The notes: generated by a model not told the origin, from the letters alone. Counted from the stretch's first letter, positions 1-12,010 are shown. The stretch: DNA of 64,000 nt from Eudorina sp. 2006-703-Eu-15 (GCA_003117195.1 BDSI01000103.1:251501-315500); one strand, 5' to 3'. Numbers and translations are program-made.

Positions 1-26
1 GTGTTTGGCCTCCCTCAATGATGCAG

Positions 27-550
27 ATTTTCCTCGCCGTACTCGTACGGTGGTACGACATGACGCCCGCCCTGGAGCACATGGACGTCACGCTGTTCCC
101 CACCATCAGCGTCACCTCGGGCTTCCCCGTGCTGGTGGGTGGCAGGACACCCCCAGGGGGGGGGGTTGAGGGGGGGGGAAGGAGGGGGGGGGAAGGAGGG
201 GGGTGTTGCGGGGATATGCTGTGCGTGGTGTGGTGTGGAAGTCGTCTCTGTATACGTTAGGCCGTGTTCGGATGTCCTGCGAGCTCGTCCCGTCCGTACC
301 GACCGGTGGTGAAGACGACCGCGCTGTCTCTGACCGAGTCACGGCATCCGGGCAGTACCGCAAACCGACCTATCGAAGGGTGTAACGGGGTCACCAGATA
401 CGGTAGGTAGAGATTGCTGACGACTGGCAGACAGACAGACAGACAGACAGACAGACAGGGAGACCGCTGACTCCGGACCGGACCTCTCCTCGTTGCCCTC
501 CTCCACAGGTCCGGCCCTGGCCGACAGAGGCTGCTGTGGCGGCCGCTTGA
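27..550 (+). CDS. 3' terminal exons of a gene entering from the left; possible cytochrome P450 C-terminus
   Basis: Two exons, 27-134 and 509-550, join in phase 0. The first follows a CAG acceptor at 24-26 and ends at a GTGGGT donor. The second follows a pyrimidine-rich CCACAG acceptor and ends in TGA. The peptide starts IFLAVLVRWYDMTPALEH, continues to a SGFPVLV strand and then a short basic tail. An amphipathic helix, a loop and a G-(F/L)-P-V-x-V strand are how many class II P450s end, but the heme-binding Cys loop would lie to the left of the window, so the family call is inference. The alternative is an unrelated C-terminus. A TGTAA motif at 1291-1295 could end the transcript. Confidence 0.4.
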
Positions 551-1290
551 GGCGCCCTCCTCCTCTGCCCCTCCCCCTTCCTTGGCTTCCTCCCTTCCCC
601 CCTTTGGGGCAGCCCCCGTGGACCCTCGGCCGTGGTCCCCGGCCGGTTGGGAGGCCCACCACAAACCACTTTGCCGTCGGTCGAGGTCGGCTGGCGGCAG
701 GTCCGACCCCGGCCCCCCTCCCCCTCCAGCTGTTCAGCGGGCTGCCCGGCAGATCGTGGTTTGTCTGGCGGGGGGCGCAGGTGGGGGTTAAAAAGAGAGA
801 CCAAACCCAGATGGAGCAGGGGTGCCCTGGAGTCAGATGAAGACCTATGAAGAAATGGCGTTGTTGGTGGTGTTGCTGGCGTTTGCGGTGTTTTTGCGGC
901 TTAACTGTTCTGGATACACGGGAGGGGAGGGCGACTGCGACTGCGACTGCGACTGCGACTGCGACTGCGTGGGCGCCCTGTCATGTCATGTCCGACAGCT
1001 GGGGGCGTCCGGTGCTGTGCTGGGGTACAGCTGCATTCAGCAGACTTTTCATGAGGTACTGGGAAGGTGATATCAGGTGGTTGGCGAGGAAAATCAGGCG
1101 GTTGGTCGAAAACTAACAACATGTCGAAGTGGGTTGCATAACACGTAGTGCCCTGTATCGCTGTGTGTGTGGTATCCGCATGCCGGTATGCCGAATGAGT
1201 TGCAGCTCGCCGATGGCCGCTTCCGGGGGGTTCAGCTAGTGGCCGACGACGGACGACGTCCCACGGCGGAACCCTCGAAAGCCCGGTCGG

Positions 1291-1295
1291 TGTAA
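1291..1295 (+). terminator. Possible polyadenylation motif (TGTAA)
   Basis: TGTAA is the usual poly(A) signal of volvocine algae. This copy lies about 740 nt after the TGA at 550. A TGTAA at 383-387 falls inside the last intron and is not usable as the transcript end. The assignment is inference. Confidence 0.3.
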
Positions 1296-1821
1296 TACCG
1301 CGTTGTCGTGAAGCTCTCCTTTGGAGGAGAGCCCCCGCGGAGGTAAGTAGGTAGCCGGACGGACCCATCCACCAGCCATAGCGCCGTCTGCGGGTATCGA
1401 GCAGTCGCCGCTTGAAGGAGAGACCCCACTAGGTCACTAGGATGGACCAGCCAGGGCGCCGTCTGCAGTCGCCGGCAGCATCTTGACGAGGATCAATCAG
1501 GAATCAGCCCCCGGCTGACCTCCACGGCCGTGCACTGGTGCTTGGTTGGTCGGGGCGTACTGTGGGGCCGCCGCTCATGGTCCAACCGAGCGCTGCATCC
1601 GCCTCCAAACCAGCCTGAGTGCGCTGGCAGCACAGGCTACACGAGAGCCGGGCTACGCGGGAGGGGTACCCCAAGGGCCGCCCAGCACTCTCTCCCTCGC
1701 ACTCCATCTCCCACATCTATCGCCCTGGCCCCACCTCCCGGTCCCTAGTTCCCATCGGCTGACACCAGGCGTTTAGGCCCGTCGGCCGGGACCCCGCTGG
1801 TCCTGAATGAATGAATGAACG

Positions 1822-1826
1822 TTACA
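1822..1826 (-). terminator. Possible polyadenylation motif for the esterase gene
   Basis: The minus strand reads TGTAA here, about 1.1 kb past the proposed stop at 2941. It lies inside a short sequence that is repeated at the other end of the window (family D repeat), so the motif may be part of that repeat rather than a selected signal. Confidence 0.3.
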
Positions 1827-2940
1827 GCGGACCCCAAAGGGATCACCGGTGTGTACCAGGGCAAGCCCCAGCAGGCCCCACCGCCAAGGCGGCAGGACAA
1901 TTCAACACCGCACCCAAAAACACACCGGGCCATGACCCCACCCAGCCATGACCCCACCCAGCCAGACACCGAAGCAAGCAGAGGCGCGCAGGACTGCCTA
2001 TCGCCCCGCGCAGGACTGCCAATCGACGTCATCAAGAAGTACAGAAAGAGAGAGAGAGAGAGAGAGAGAGAGTACAGAAACAGGGAGTACACACAACAAC
2101 AAGGACACCACCGAGATAAGGCTATTCCACCACCAGTAACCATTGCGCCCACTTAGTACGCAGTGCGGATGCAGTACAGTACAGTACAGTGCAAACAGAC
2201 AAACGTGCCGGCGGCCCTGATACGGTGTATGCCAGCAGGCGCGGCCTGGCTCCGGGCCGTTGCCGCCCTGGGGCATGCTTCACTTCACTTCACCTCACAG
2301 CCGCAGTTCGGGCGATGTCCCGCCGCCGTCCCCCGGGGTCCGAGCAAATCTGTGTATATACCTGGTATATACACAAGAGTACAGTACACTGAGGTTGAGG
2401 GGGCGTGCAATCGATGATGCGACATACTTATATCCGTTCATTCATGTGCGGATTCATTCATATGCGGTCGCCGGCTGGCCGTCCGTCCGTCCGCGGCGAC
2501 CTGCACCGCCCTCGCCGCTCGCCGGGCGCCGGGCGCCCCGCCGCTTCCGCCTCCCCGACCTCCCCGGGGCGAGCGAGCCCCCCGGCCGCGGCTGCGTGCG
2601 GGCTCTGCCCCGCTAAGAGCTTGTCCACATCCTACATATAGGGCAGGCAGGCAGGCAGGGCGGCAGGGGGCGCCGCTGTGAGGGCCGTGTACTGTTGGCG
2701 CAGAACCCCATCCGCGCCCTCCGCGGCCACAGTTATCGGGCACCGTAGTCCATTTCTTCCGCGGGCCGCGTCGCATCGTATGGGCCATGAACCGTCGTTG
2801 TAGGCTTGGGTGTGCGCGTGAGGGCGTGTGTCTTCCACGAAAGGCAATATACATACACACACACAAGATACACACCCTTCACACTGCACACGAATGCCTC
2901 GCAGCACAGTCACAGAGCCATCGCCCCCGACCACGTCCCC

Positions 2941-5900
2941 CTAGAGCCCCCAGAGCCCCGAGACGCAATCCAAGGGTCCCGACCAGCCGCTCCATCCTTC
3001 CACCCGCGCCCGCCGCTCCATCCACCCGCACACAGCGGATACGGTCACCTGCAGGTGCTGCCGCAGGTTCTCCAGCACGGACCACCCCACACGGTTCGTC
3101 CATCGCGTCGCCTGGTCGGGCAGAGGCAGTTGGGGACGTGGGATGTGGGGGCCGGGAAGTCGGGCTGAGCTGAGCTGTGGAAACAAAGCACAGGGCTGAG
3201 GACACACAGCCCGCCACAGCCCCCCACGCATGACAGGAAGCGCATACGCTAGGCGACCCTGCCAGCGAGCTGACCCCTCGCCCCGCCTCCGAGCAACTGG
3301 CGGTGTCACATGCCATCACGTGAATGAACTCACTTGGATGTTGTTGTGCGCGGTGCCCATGCGCGCCCCCCCGAAGCTCACGTCCACTCGCCGCCAGGGC
3401 AGTGTCCGCAGCCGGGCCAGGGCGAAGTGGACCACCTGGGGGGGGGGGGCCGCGGCGGCGCGGGGCAGGGGAGATGGGACAGTGGCGGCGGCGACAGCAG
3501 CCACCCACACAACATCACTCGCCATCACACCATCGCTGCTCCTGATGTACAACAGTGGGTCCCATAGGAGTCACAAGGGGTGCTACCGTAGGTTACCAAC
3601 CCCACCGTTACGTTCACCTTATCAATGCGCCCCAGAGGGCCGCATGTCCCCAACCGACCCGCGGGTCGACCCGCCGGGTGATGGCCGGTGCGGGTTTCAT
3701 CGCATTCGAGGGAGCGTCACTTACATTCACCGTTTCAATAAATACGGCATGGTACGAGGGGCCGGCCGTACCATGCCGTACTGTTGAGGTACGGCCCCAT
3801 ACGTGCCTGCTGCGGAGACTCCGGAGCGCTCTCCGCCGCTACCCGCTCGAGCTCGAGCTCGAGCGCCACCGCATCCGCGGTGCAATCCGAGCGGCTGGCG
3901 ACGGCGCCGGCGGCCGCCTCGAATGTGTCGGCGGCGGCGACGGCTGCCTGCCCCTCCTCCTCCTCCTCCTCCTCATGGCGCACCGATGCCGCCGCCGCAG
4001 GAGCAGTGGCAGGAGCAGTCGCAGGAGCAGTGGCAGTAGCAGTCGCAGGAGCAGTGGCAGGAGCAGTCGCAGGAGCAGGGGCAGTAGCAGTCGCAGGAGC
4101 AGGGGCAGTAGCAGTCGCAGGAGCAGTGGCAGTAGCAGTCTCAGGAGCAGTAGCAGTCGCGGTACGTTCCTTGGCGCCCTCCTCGGTTTCTGGCACAGGC
4201 CCGGGCGCCGGCCCACAATCGCGCCGCTCCAGGGACGCGTCAGCGCCGTCGTCCACTTCCGCCGCCGCCATCATCCCTGCCGGCCCCGTGGACGTCGGCA
4301 CCGGATGGCGCCGAGCTGCCCCTGCTGCCCCCGCCGCCGTCCTCCGCAGCCGCGGCAACAGGCCGAGGCTGATGCCCGCCTCCGGCGGGTCTTGGCGTAC
4401 GACCCCTCGCCCTCGTCGTACAAAGTCCGCCGGGATGTCCGGCAGGTCCTCTGTGGCCCGAATGGTCGCGTTCTCCCAGCTGACCCTGTCGTACACAGAC
4501 CACCAACCGCGACATCGACTGACTTGACGTAAGTCGGCATTGCTCCAGTCGGCATTCCCCTCCATTCGACCATACCGTGTCCCCCTAGTAAATTAACAAA
4601 AAACGTTTCTTCATTCTCGAGTACGCAAATTCTTATATTGGACTTCTTATATTGGACAATCTCCGATCAGGTCAGGCGGCAACGGCGCGCCTTACTCGGG
4701 TGGCCTTACTCGGGTGGCCTTACTCGGACTGGTCGCTCAGCGGGGGCATTTGGCTCTGTCCCCGCCGCCGCCGCCGCCGCCGCCGCCGGGTGTCCGCAAT
4801 GACGCGGTGGGACACCAACTCATATCGGCCAATCTCAGCCCAAGACGCCCATCCATCCCCTCGCCGCACCCGCGCTTGCCGCCAGGGGACGGCACCTGCA
4901 CCCACCAATGGTCCCGCCCCACGTTCCCGTAGCAGGCGCGGGAGGCGAAGGCCGCCAGCGCCGAGTAGAAGTACTGGCCCCTGGCGCCGGTGGAGGGGAG
5001 GAGGGAGGGACGGAGGGCCGGACGGCCCACGAGTGGAGGGACGATCGGTAGGTCGGCGATCCGGGTGATCCGTGACCAGACCTCGGCACGTGTGGATTCG
5101 ATCATCACCGGGTGCACCATCCTGTGGTTGGTCAGGAGGTGGCCACGGCGGCGGAGGAGCACATGCGAAGTGCGCCTCCCGCCACCGGGCCTCTCGCCAT
5201 CAGTTCTGACGTAATTACCGTACGTGCCGTACCACCTGCACGACCGCGCGGCCGTCCACACCCCCCGACCGTCTTTTGCTTGGTTTGCTCTCGTGCATGA
5301 GAACCTGCGGAGGACCAATGACGGGCGGTGACCCAAACCCCCAGACACTCGCCCCGTCCGAACGCTGTCCTCGGCCCGAAGCCATCCCACGTCTTCAGCT
5401 GACCGAACCTACCCGCTAACCGCTAACCGCCTGCCGCCACTCCCACCTACCGTACCTGTCCGGGGCATCCATGGCCAGCAGCATGAGCAGCGGCAGCTCC
5501 CCGGGTGCTCCGTCCAGCGCCAGGAAGTGGCGGCCGGTGCCGCTGAAGACGGTGCGAGCCACGGAGTGCGCCACCGCCTGTGACGTACGGGCCGTCCGGC
5601 GTGGTGACTAGTGCGGTGTCAAACACAACACGGTAGTACGGCAGTACGGCAGGGGATCACTGCCGCGACCACGCAGCTGACTCCGACGGAGAACCCCCTC
5701 GTGTGATGTTTGGTGCGCCGCGCTTGGAGCGTTGTGTCGTGTTGGTACATGTCCATGATGCGCAGGACGAGTGCTTGCGGAAAACAGTAGCCTAACCCCG
5801 CTTGTCGGGTTGTCGCCTTCTGCCCGTCAGCGCAGTAATAATGTAGCACAGGTAAAGGCGCCATGATCTCCTGTGGGTGAGTTGTGGAGATTCGCATGTG

Positions 5901-6379
5901 CATGCCTTTGGGCGCACCTGCAGGGCGCCCTTGAGGGCGTTGCCGAGCAGCGGGACGTGGCCTGCCCATGCCACGAAGGGCACCTGCGCTGGCCCGTCGT
6001 CAACGGTCAGGCCCAGGTGCGGGGTGGCCAGCGTGACAAAGTGGGTTGGCTTCAAGCCGCAGATGGTGCCGTCGGAAGGGTTGAACAGAACACCCATGGC
6101 ATATCGTGCGATCATGCCGCCCATGGAATGGCCGATGACTGACAGCTTCTTCAACTGCGGGTGCTGCCGAACGAGCTCTTGGATCTCCGAGGCAAGCCGC
6201 TGGCCGCATTTGTCAAAGCCGTCATGGGTTTTGAAGCGCCCATTGACGGTTGACGCGTGCAGCATTGCATCGGACGACTCCATTTTGTGCAACTCCTTGA
6301 CGCAGTTATCCCATGCGTGAGAAGTGTCCGCAAGACCGTGAACTAGCACGAATAAATGCTCGGGGCTGGGCTCTACCAT
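2941..6379 (-). CDS. ROG1-like serine esterase/lipase (DUF676 family)
   Basis: Six exons on the minus strand: 6379-5918, 5577-5456, 4980-4906, 4485-about 3843, 3435-3334 and 3111-2941. Phases agree at each junction. An alpha/beta-hydrolase with LVHGL near residue 13 and the nucleophile elbow GHSMGG, with Ser at about residue 85. Exon 2 carries the family block ending LPLLMLLAMDAPDR. Exons 3 and 4 join to give YGNVGRDHWVSWENATIR, the counterpart of the conserved YAN..yDh.VgWrTssIR segment. Exon 5 contains WRRVDVSFGG..AHNNIQ. Proteins of this family hydrolyse acyl esters, probably of membrane lipids; the substrate is unknown. Exon 4 includes an Ala-Thr-Pro repeat insertion absent from typical members. 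The 3' end of exon 4 and the reading past a weak donor at 3048 are uncertain. ATG at 6379 starts the first homologous block. Confidence 0.85.
4002..4170 (-). repeat. In-frame Ala-Thr-Pro coding repeat in the esterase
   Basis: A degenerate hexamer/12-mer of the type AGGAGCAGTGGC (plus strand) runs without a stop through esterase exon 4. On the coding strand it reads repeats of TATATAPA and APATATAPA. It is followed by a Glu run and an Ala-rich stretch. It separates the catalytic half from the conserved C-terminal WRRVDV block, so it is probably a flexible linker. If the exon has a hidden intron here, the repeat would instead be intronic. Confidence 0.6.
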
Positions 6380-7895
6380 GACACTGAAACCGAACGTGAA
6401 AAGTTTTTGAGAATTCGCTAATCGCTATAGACGAACCCTTCCGCAAATGATTTACATCGTATCAATAGTTGTCAAACATATCATTTATTACAGCTCTGGT
6501 GCTGTCGTCGATGCATAGGACGGGCAAAGCTCGTAGTCCCGTGCAGCACTACCGGTATCCGGTAAACATGACGAAGGCGGTTTGCGGAATGAACTACATA
6601 AGCAAAAGAACACACACGAACTATATTTAATAGTAATATCATCTTACTGTGGCTGCGTTATGACTTACCCCGTGCACACGACCCCAGGGTCTTCATTTGC
6701 AGTTTTCTTCCTGACCTTCATCAAGCCTTTCCTGAATGGGTCATGGCTAAGAGAGGGCTTTCCTCCTGGTCATTACAACATCACGGCTTGATAAGCGGTG
6801 TCCGCCCCACCATGCAGCACGGCAGCGGTGAACGCCCTCACCGTCCCTCATGCAGCCATGCAGCATTAACACGTCCATGCTTGGCGACAACCGACCCCAA
6901 ATCATCTGAAGCCCTTGTCGGAAATTCTTCATGGCACGCGCCCCAAACCCATCCTTCCAATGGATCAGCTCGATCGTCCCGCGGCACCCGCCACCCGAGC
7001 CCATGTGCCACACGCAACGCCTCCCTGCAGCGCGCGGCTGAGCCTGCCCGCCAGTTCGACACCCACCCACGCGCGCGTTTTGATCCCTCTCCCTCCCTCG
7101 GGGACATCTCAGTCTCATCTACCCTATCCGGGAGACACCGCCAACTGCACCAAACCTACAACTCCATCACGCCGCCTTCATGAAGAATACGATAAAAGGT
7201 GGTGCGGCACTTCTTCCAGCGAGGGACGCACTTCTTTCAGCCAGACAGCGAGAGCCCCAACACGGTCGGTGGGTCACGACCTGATACTCAACGCAGCACC
7301 CTCGTTGGCGCCTGCGCCAGCGCTTCCCTCCCCCAGGCTGGGTGTGGCTGGGCTGTTTTTCTTTGTAACCCCCCCCCCAGGTTGGTTGCTGCGACACGCA
7401 CACGGCCGGCCATCGCTGCAGTCCCTGCCCCCTGCCGGTCACGTCCCTCCCTGCCTTCCCTCAAGTTGTCGACACCGCTCCGATCGCCGGCGCGCGAGAC
7501 AGAGAGCCCGGAGGCAGGCTCCGCTGGGTCCTGTCGTCCATCCGTCCGTCCGTCCATCCGTCCATCCGGGGACATGCGCTGCGCCTTCCTGAGGTACCCC
7601 TGCCCCCTCCATGGGGGGACCTCCCCCTGGTCCATGGGGGGTTGAAGGGTGGGCACCCATCACACCCACAGCACCGCCGCCTCGTTCGCCGCGCGGGCAC
7701 CGTGCCCTTCCCCCCACCCCCCCACCCCGGGTGGGTACGTGCGCCCCCGGGCGATGTGGAACAAACCCCCAACCCACCCAGGTGCGCGCTGCACCACCTC
7801 CCAAGTCACGGTGGTGAGATGAGATGTAGGCTCTCCAGGGATAGCTGACAGGGATGGTGGGTCCAACTGAGGGTGGTAAGAAGCTAAGAACCAGT
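6380..7895. other. Intergenic: esterase promoter side and probable 3' UTR of the channel/tail gene
   Basis: Both neighbours are on the minus strand. The 300 bp upstream of 6379 are clearly more AT-rich than the surroundings, as expected for a promoter and 5' UTR. A minus-strand TGTAA at 6773-6777 is the nearest one after the stop at 7896 and implies a 3' UTR of about 1.1 kb. A family B repeat copy lies at 7337-7372. No protein-like exon is visible. Confidence 0.5.
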
Positions 7896-10800
7896 TCAGA
7901 TGATCCGGATGGTGCCGCTCGTGGGCAGTAACACATCCGCCAGCGCGGTCTCGGAGCGCCGCAGCTGCTGCTGCTGCTGCCCCGCCGCCCCTCGCCCGCC
8001 CTCGCCCGCCCCTGCGCCGTCACCCCCCGCCGCCCCGTCACCACCAGCGCCCTCCTCCGACCCGGGGTGCTCCGAAACCGAAGCCGCGGCCGCCGCCAGC
8101 GCCGCTCCTGGAGTGAGCAGCAGCGTGCCGCTGCCCGGGCGGTCGGCGCTGAGCTGGCTGCTGCCGGCGCGCTGGGGGCCGCCGCTCGGCGACCCGCCCG
8201 CACCCCCCGCACGTTCCCGGCCGACGCCACCACCCCCGCCGCTCTTGGTGTTGCTGCCGCCGGACCGCAATCCGGTCGTCGCCGTCAGCTGTACTGCACC
8301 CGCTACCGCCGGCGGCTGAAGCCTTCTTGTTGCTGACGGGAGGCTTGGGTGCAAGCCCGGCGACCCGGTGCGGGCCAGGGAGCTGGGTCCCAGGGCCGGG
8401 CGGTCGGACCGCAACCGACCCACGGGACTGCGCGGCGGCGGCGGCGGCGCCGCCGCCGCCGCCGACAGCATCGGCAGTCGGGTCGCGGACGACCCAGATG
8501 CCAACGTGCTTATGCCGTACTCATTGAGTCCGTTGACGACGCCGCTGGGCTGGCGGCTCACGCCGCCCTGGCCGCTGCGGTGGCTGGAAAGGAGGCCGAG
8601 GCTCGGCAGCCGTGACGAGGATTGCGCCGCGACGTCCAGGCCGGGCCCGCCGGCGCCCCTGGGCGGACTGGTGACGGGGCCCGCGACGGCGGCGGCGGCG
8701 GCGGCGAAAGCACTGGCGACTCGGCCGATTGAGGGCCCGGCCGCGGCGGGGCCGAGCAGCGCCGCGCCGCCCGGCGCTGCGGCGGCTGTCGCCGATCCCG
8801 CGGCGGCGGCGGCGGCGGCGGAGGGCTCGCTGGTTCGGGGGTGTACGGGATCCGCTCCAGGGTGCCGTGAAATCATCAGCTCCGCCGCGGCACCATGCGG
8901 TACGATGGGACGTGCGCAGTACGCGCACGTGGCGCAGCCGCATATCGTACAGGCGGGCGCAAGGATGGTGAGTCCTTGCGGGGCCGCGGCAGCACTCGCC
9001 GCGGCCGCCGCCGCTGCGGGTGCGGCGGCGGCGGCGCCCTCCGACGGCCTGCCCTGCGGCTGCAGGTTCACGCCCGCGGCCAGAAAGATCTTGTGTATGA
9101 ACGTGGACCGACCTGTGGAGGTCTGCCGTACGAGCGCCGCCGCCGGCGACGGCGCCCACGAGGAGCTCTGCCGCTGCTGCGCCTGCAGCTGCGACAGCCC
9201 GCCCTCCAACTCTGCAGCAAATGCGGACATCGCCGCCGCCGCCGCCGCAGGAGCAGGAGCAGCACCCGGCGGGGGCCGGGGTTGAGGGGGGAAACCTGGC
9301 GTCGGCCGCCCCGCCCCTGCGGCCCCGGGCCAGGCTCCGGCGCCGGGACCGGAGGCAGCGAGCCCAGCGTGGCCGCCGAACCAAACTTGCGATGCCGATG
9401 CCGACGCCGACGCCGACGCCGACGCGGCCCCCCGCGAGCGTCCTCCCTCCTCCAGCTCGCTCGGCGCATCCACCCAGGCGTGTGCGCCCCGGGAGGGGTT
9501 GCGCTGCAGGGGGGGGCCCAGCCCGCTGGCCGGCTGAGCCGCCGCCCCCTGGAGCTGCGGGTCGGGGTGTCGGTCCAGGGAACCCACTCGTTGGAGGCTG
9601 CTGGACGTGGTACGGCTGGGGATGTCCGCGGCCGCCGCCGCCGCCCCCGGCGACACGTGGGAGGAGGGGAAGGAGGGCGCCCTGACGGCGGGTGCGTCTG
9701 TGGAGGGAAGCAGGCCGGGTCGAGGGAGGGCCCGGGCTGCGCCGGTGCCCGTATGCAACCCGCGAATGAGGGACGCGTCGGAGGCGACGGCGCTGCTGCC
9801 CGAGAGGTGCAGCGCGGCCAAGGGTGTGGTGGTGGTGGTCTCGGAGCCCAGCGCGACGAAGGGGGAGTTCACGCTGGGCATGGAGGAGGCGGGGTTGGTG
9901 ATGGAGGGGGTGGGGTTGGTGATGGAGGTGGTGGTGGAGCCGACCGACGGAGGGGCAGCGGCGGAGCCAGGGGCATCCGTGGCTGCTGCGCCTTCGCCGG
10001 CAGGTCCTCCGCGGCGTTGTAGACCCGCGTGCCCCGCAGCGGCAGCCGTAGCCGCAACATCAGCAGTAGCAGCAGCAGCAGCAGCAGCAGTGAGGACCGC
10101 GGCGGCGGCGGCGGCGGCGGCGGGGACGATGTTTCCGCCGGATGACGGCCCTGGCCGTTGCGGTCCGTTCATGAGGGCGAGTGCCCCGCTCTCGGACCGA
10201 ACGGCCCCCCGGCCCCGGCCGCGACGTCCGGCGCCACTGCCACCGCCGACGCCGCCGATTCCACGGCTGCCACGCCCGTCTGCGTTGCCGGATGCCTGGT
10301 GGAGGAGGAGGAGGAGGAATAGGAGGGGGAGGGAAACGGGCACAACGTGTGTGTGTGTGTGCACGCGCGCGCAGAAATGAGAACTTGGTTCCGGAGCGCA
10401 ATGTGCGGTTCTGAACGGAGCAGTTGGGGATGCCGAGTTTCCTTCCCCGACGGACCCATGGGTCACACACTGCCGCCGACAGCCAACAAACAGTCAGCGC
10501 CGGCACCGGAGCACCCGACGTCTCCACCAGAGGGCTCTTCAGCTCATTTGACGAGTACACCCGCGCACGAGCACGTGGTGCGGCAAGCGGGGGCATAACG
10601 AGTAACGTAACACGACGGGCGAGGCGGAGACGCAGCGACGGCAGAGACTGCCCTGGGAAGGGGCGGCCGCGAGTCCGTCCATCCGTCTGTCCGTCGGTCC
10701 GTCGGGGGCGAGTCGGCGGCGATATTCCTGCCGCCTCCCAACAATACCAACACCGTACTGCGCCCTCCGGCACCGCGTGAGCCTCACGACCCGTACCTGC

Positions 10801-11480
10801 CCCCCGGCCCGTTCCCCGGCCCGCCGCCCTCACACAGCTCCGCAACCTTCTGCCTTCTGCCCACAAACCCCCTCCCCTCCCCGGCTTGTCCCCGTTCCCC
10901 GACCCGACGCTTGGCGCCCTCCCTTGCTCACCCGATGGTGTTCCAACCCCCCGGCGGCGGCGGATGAGGGACACAAGGGGCCCCCCGGCCGACCGCTGTC
11001 GCTCCGAAACCGGCGGGGGTACGGCGGCCGGCCCCCCAACGACAACGACGCCGACGCCATGGCGGCCAGGGCCGGCGTCGGCGGCAACGGCAGCCCCACC
11101 GGCAAGGCCGCACCGCCGCTGGTAGTACACACACCGCCGCCTCCGCCACCGTGTTTCGGAGCAGCGTCCGCTGCTGGCGGTGCCCCTCCTGGACCATTAA
11201 AGCCCTGCAGTGGGAGGTGCAGCGGGGGGTTGGGGCCCTCCAACGGCACCGGCGATGGGGACGGTGTCGGGGGGGGCCCGGCCGCCGCGCCGCCAAGCCC
11301 GCACGCGTCGGGCGCCGCCGACTCGGTCAAGGTCAAGGCCGCGGCGGCCGCGTTGAGGGTGGTGGAGATGGCGCGCTGGGGGCCGGTGGAGCCCGCGGCC
11401 GAGCCCAGCGCGTCGCTGCCGCGGAAAGCCGGCCGTCCGGCGGCCGTGGAGGGGTCGGGCGAGGAGGGCTGCTCGGGGTG
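7896..11480 (-). CDS. Long Ala/Gly/Pro/Ser-rich tail exons, probably the C-terminus of the K+ channel gene
   Basis: Two exons join in phase 0: one from roughly 11480 down to 10932 (start not fixed; a protein-like frame through DALGSAAGSTGPQRAISTTLN), and a 2400-nt exon 10295-7896 ending in TGA. The second alone gives 799 residues after a clean CAG acceptor. It is mostly poly-Ala, Gly and Ser with few ordered islands: FIHKIFLAAGVNL near 9100 and a Cys cluster, CTICGCATCAYC, near 8910-8960. No known domain is recognised. There is no start codon in a good context between the CNBD exons and these exons, and strand and spacing fit one transcript, so I infer a channel tail. A separate gene is the alternative, because the link across 10.9-12.8 kb was not resolved. 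Confidence 0.55.
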
Positions 11481-11741
11481 GCGGCCGGCGTGATGAGGTT
11501 GGCGGGGATGGCGGTGGCTGCCCGGGGGGCCCAGGAGACGGCGGCGGCGGCTCCGAAGTCGGAAGCGCCGGCGTCCACGTCATCCAACTGTGCGCGGGAG
11601 TCAGGAGGCGGCAGGCGGGAGCTGTGAGGGCCGGTAGTTGGGAACGAAGGCGAGCCCGTACTGAGGCCGGGGACGGGGGTTTGGGAGGACATCGGGAGCC
11701 GAGCAGCCGGGAGGCGCGGACCACAAGCCCCAGAGGGGAGA

Positions 11742-12010
11742 GGGCGGGAGGGCGGGCGGGAGGGAGGGCGGGAGGGAGGGCGGGAGGGAGGGCGGGAGGG
11801 AGGGCGGGAGGGAGGGCGGGAGGGAGGGCGGGAAGGAGGGCGGGAGGGAGGGCGGGCGGGAGGGCGGGAGGGAGGGCGGGAGGGAGGGCGGGAGGGAGGG
11901 CGGGAGGAGGGCGGGAAGGAGGGCGGGAGGGAGGGCGGGCGGGAGGGCGGGAGGGAGGGCGGGAGGGAGGGCGGGAGGGAGGGCGGGAGGGAGGGCGGGC
12001 GGGAGGGCAA
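11742..12010. repeat. G-rich minisatellite, 12-bp unit
   Basis: About 22 near-perfect copies of GGGAGGGAGGGC with a few GGGC-only variants. All three minus-strand frames stay open through it (Pro/Ser/Arg/Ala repeats), so openness is no evidence of coding. Runs of three Gs every 3-4 bases make it a strong G-quadruplex candidate on the plus strand. It lies between the CNBD exons and the tail exons of the channel gene, probably in an intron. Confidence 0.85.

Larger units (their letters stand above)
551..2940. other. Gene-free stretch: 3' UTRs and simple repeats
   Basis: No convincing exon was found. The stretch probably holds the 3' UTR of the plus-strand gene at 27-550 (TGTAA at 1291-1295) and that of the minus-strand esterase (minus-strand TGTAA at 1822-1826). 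It contains a (GCGACT)n run near 930-968, a GA run near 2045-2072, a TGAA repeat at 1806-1820 and a GGCA run near 2641-2660. The many short open frames have no recognisable product. Confidence 0.6.

Noticed and set aside
2641..2660. GGCA run and other simple repeats near 400-460 (GACA) as possible telomere or regulatory arrays
   Set aside because: They are too short and not the green-algal telomere repeat. Ordinary microsatellites.
8368..10022. Plus-strand Ala-rich frames of 300-375 residues opposite the channel tail
   Set aside because: They are complementary shadows of GC-rich codons. The minus frame has an acceptor, a phase match to the preceding exon and a natural stop.
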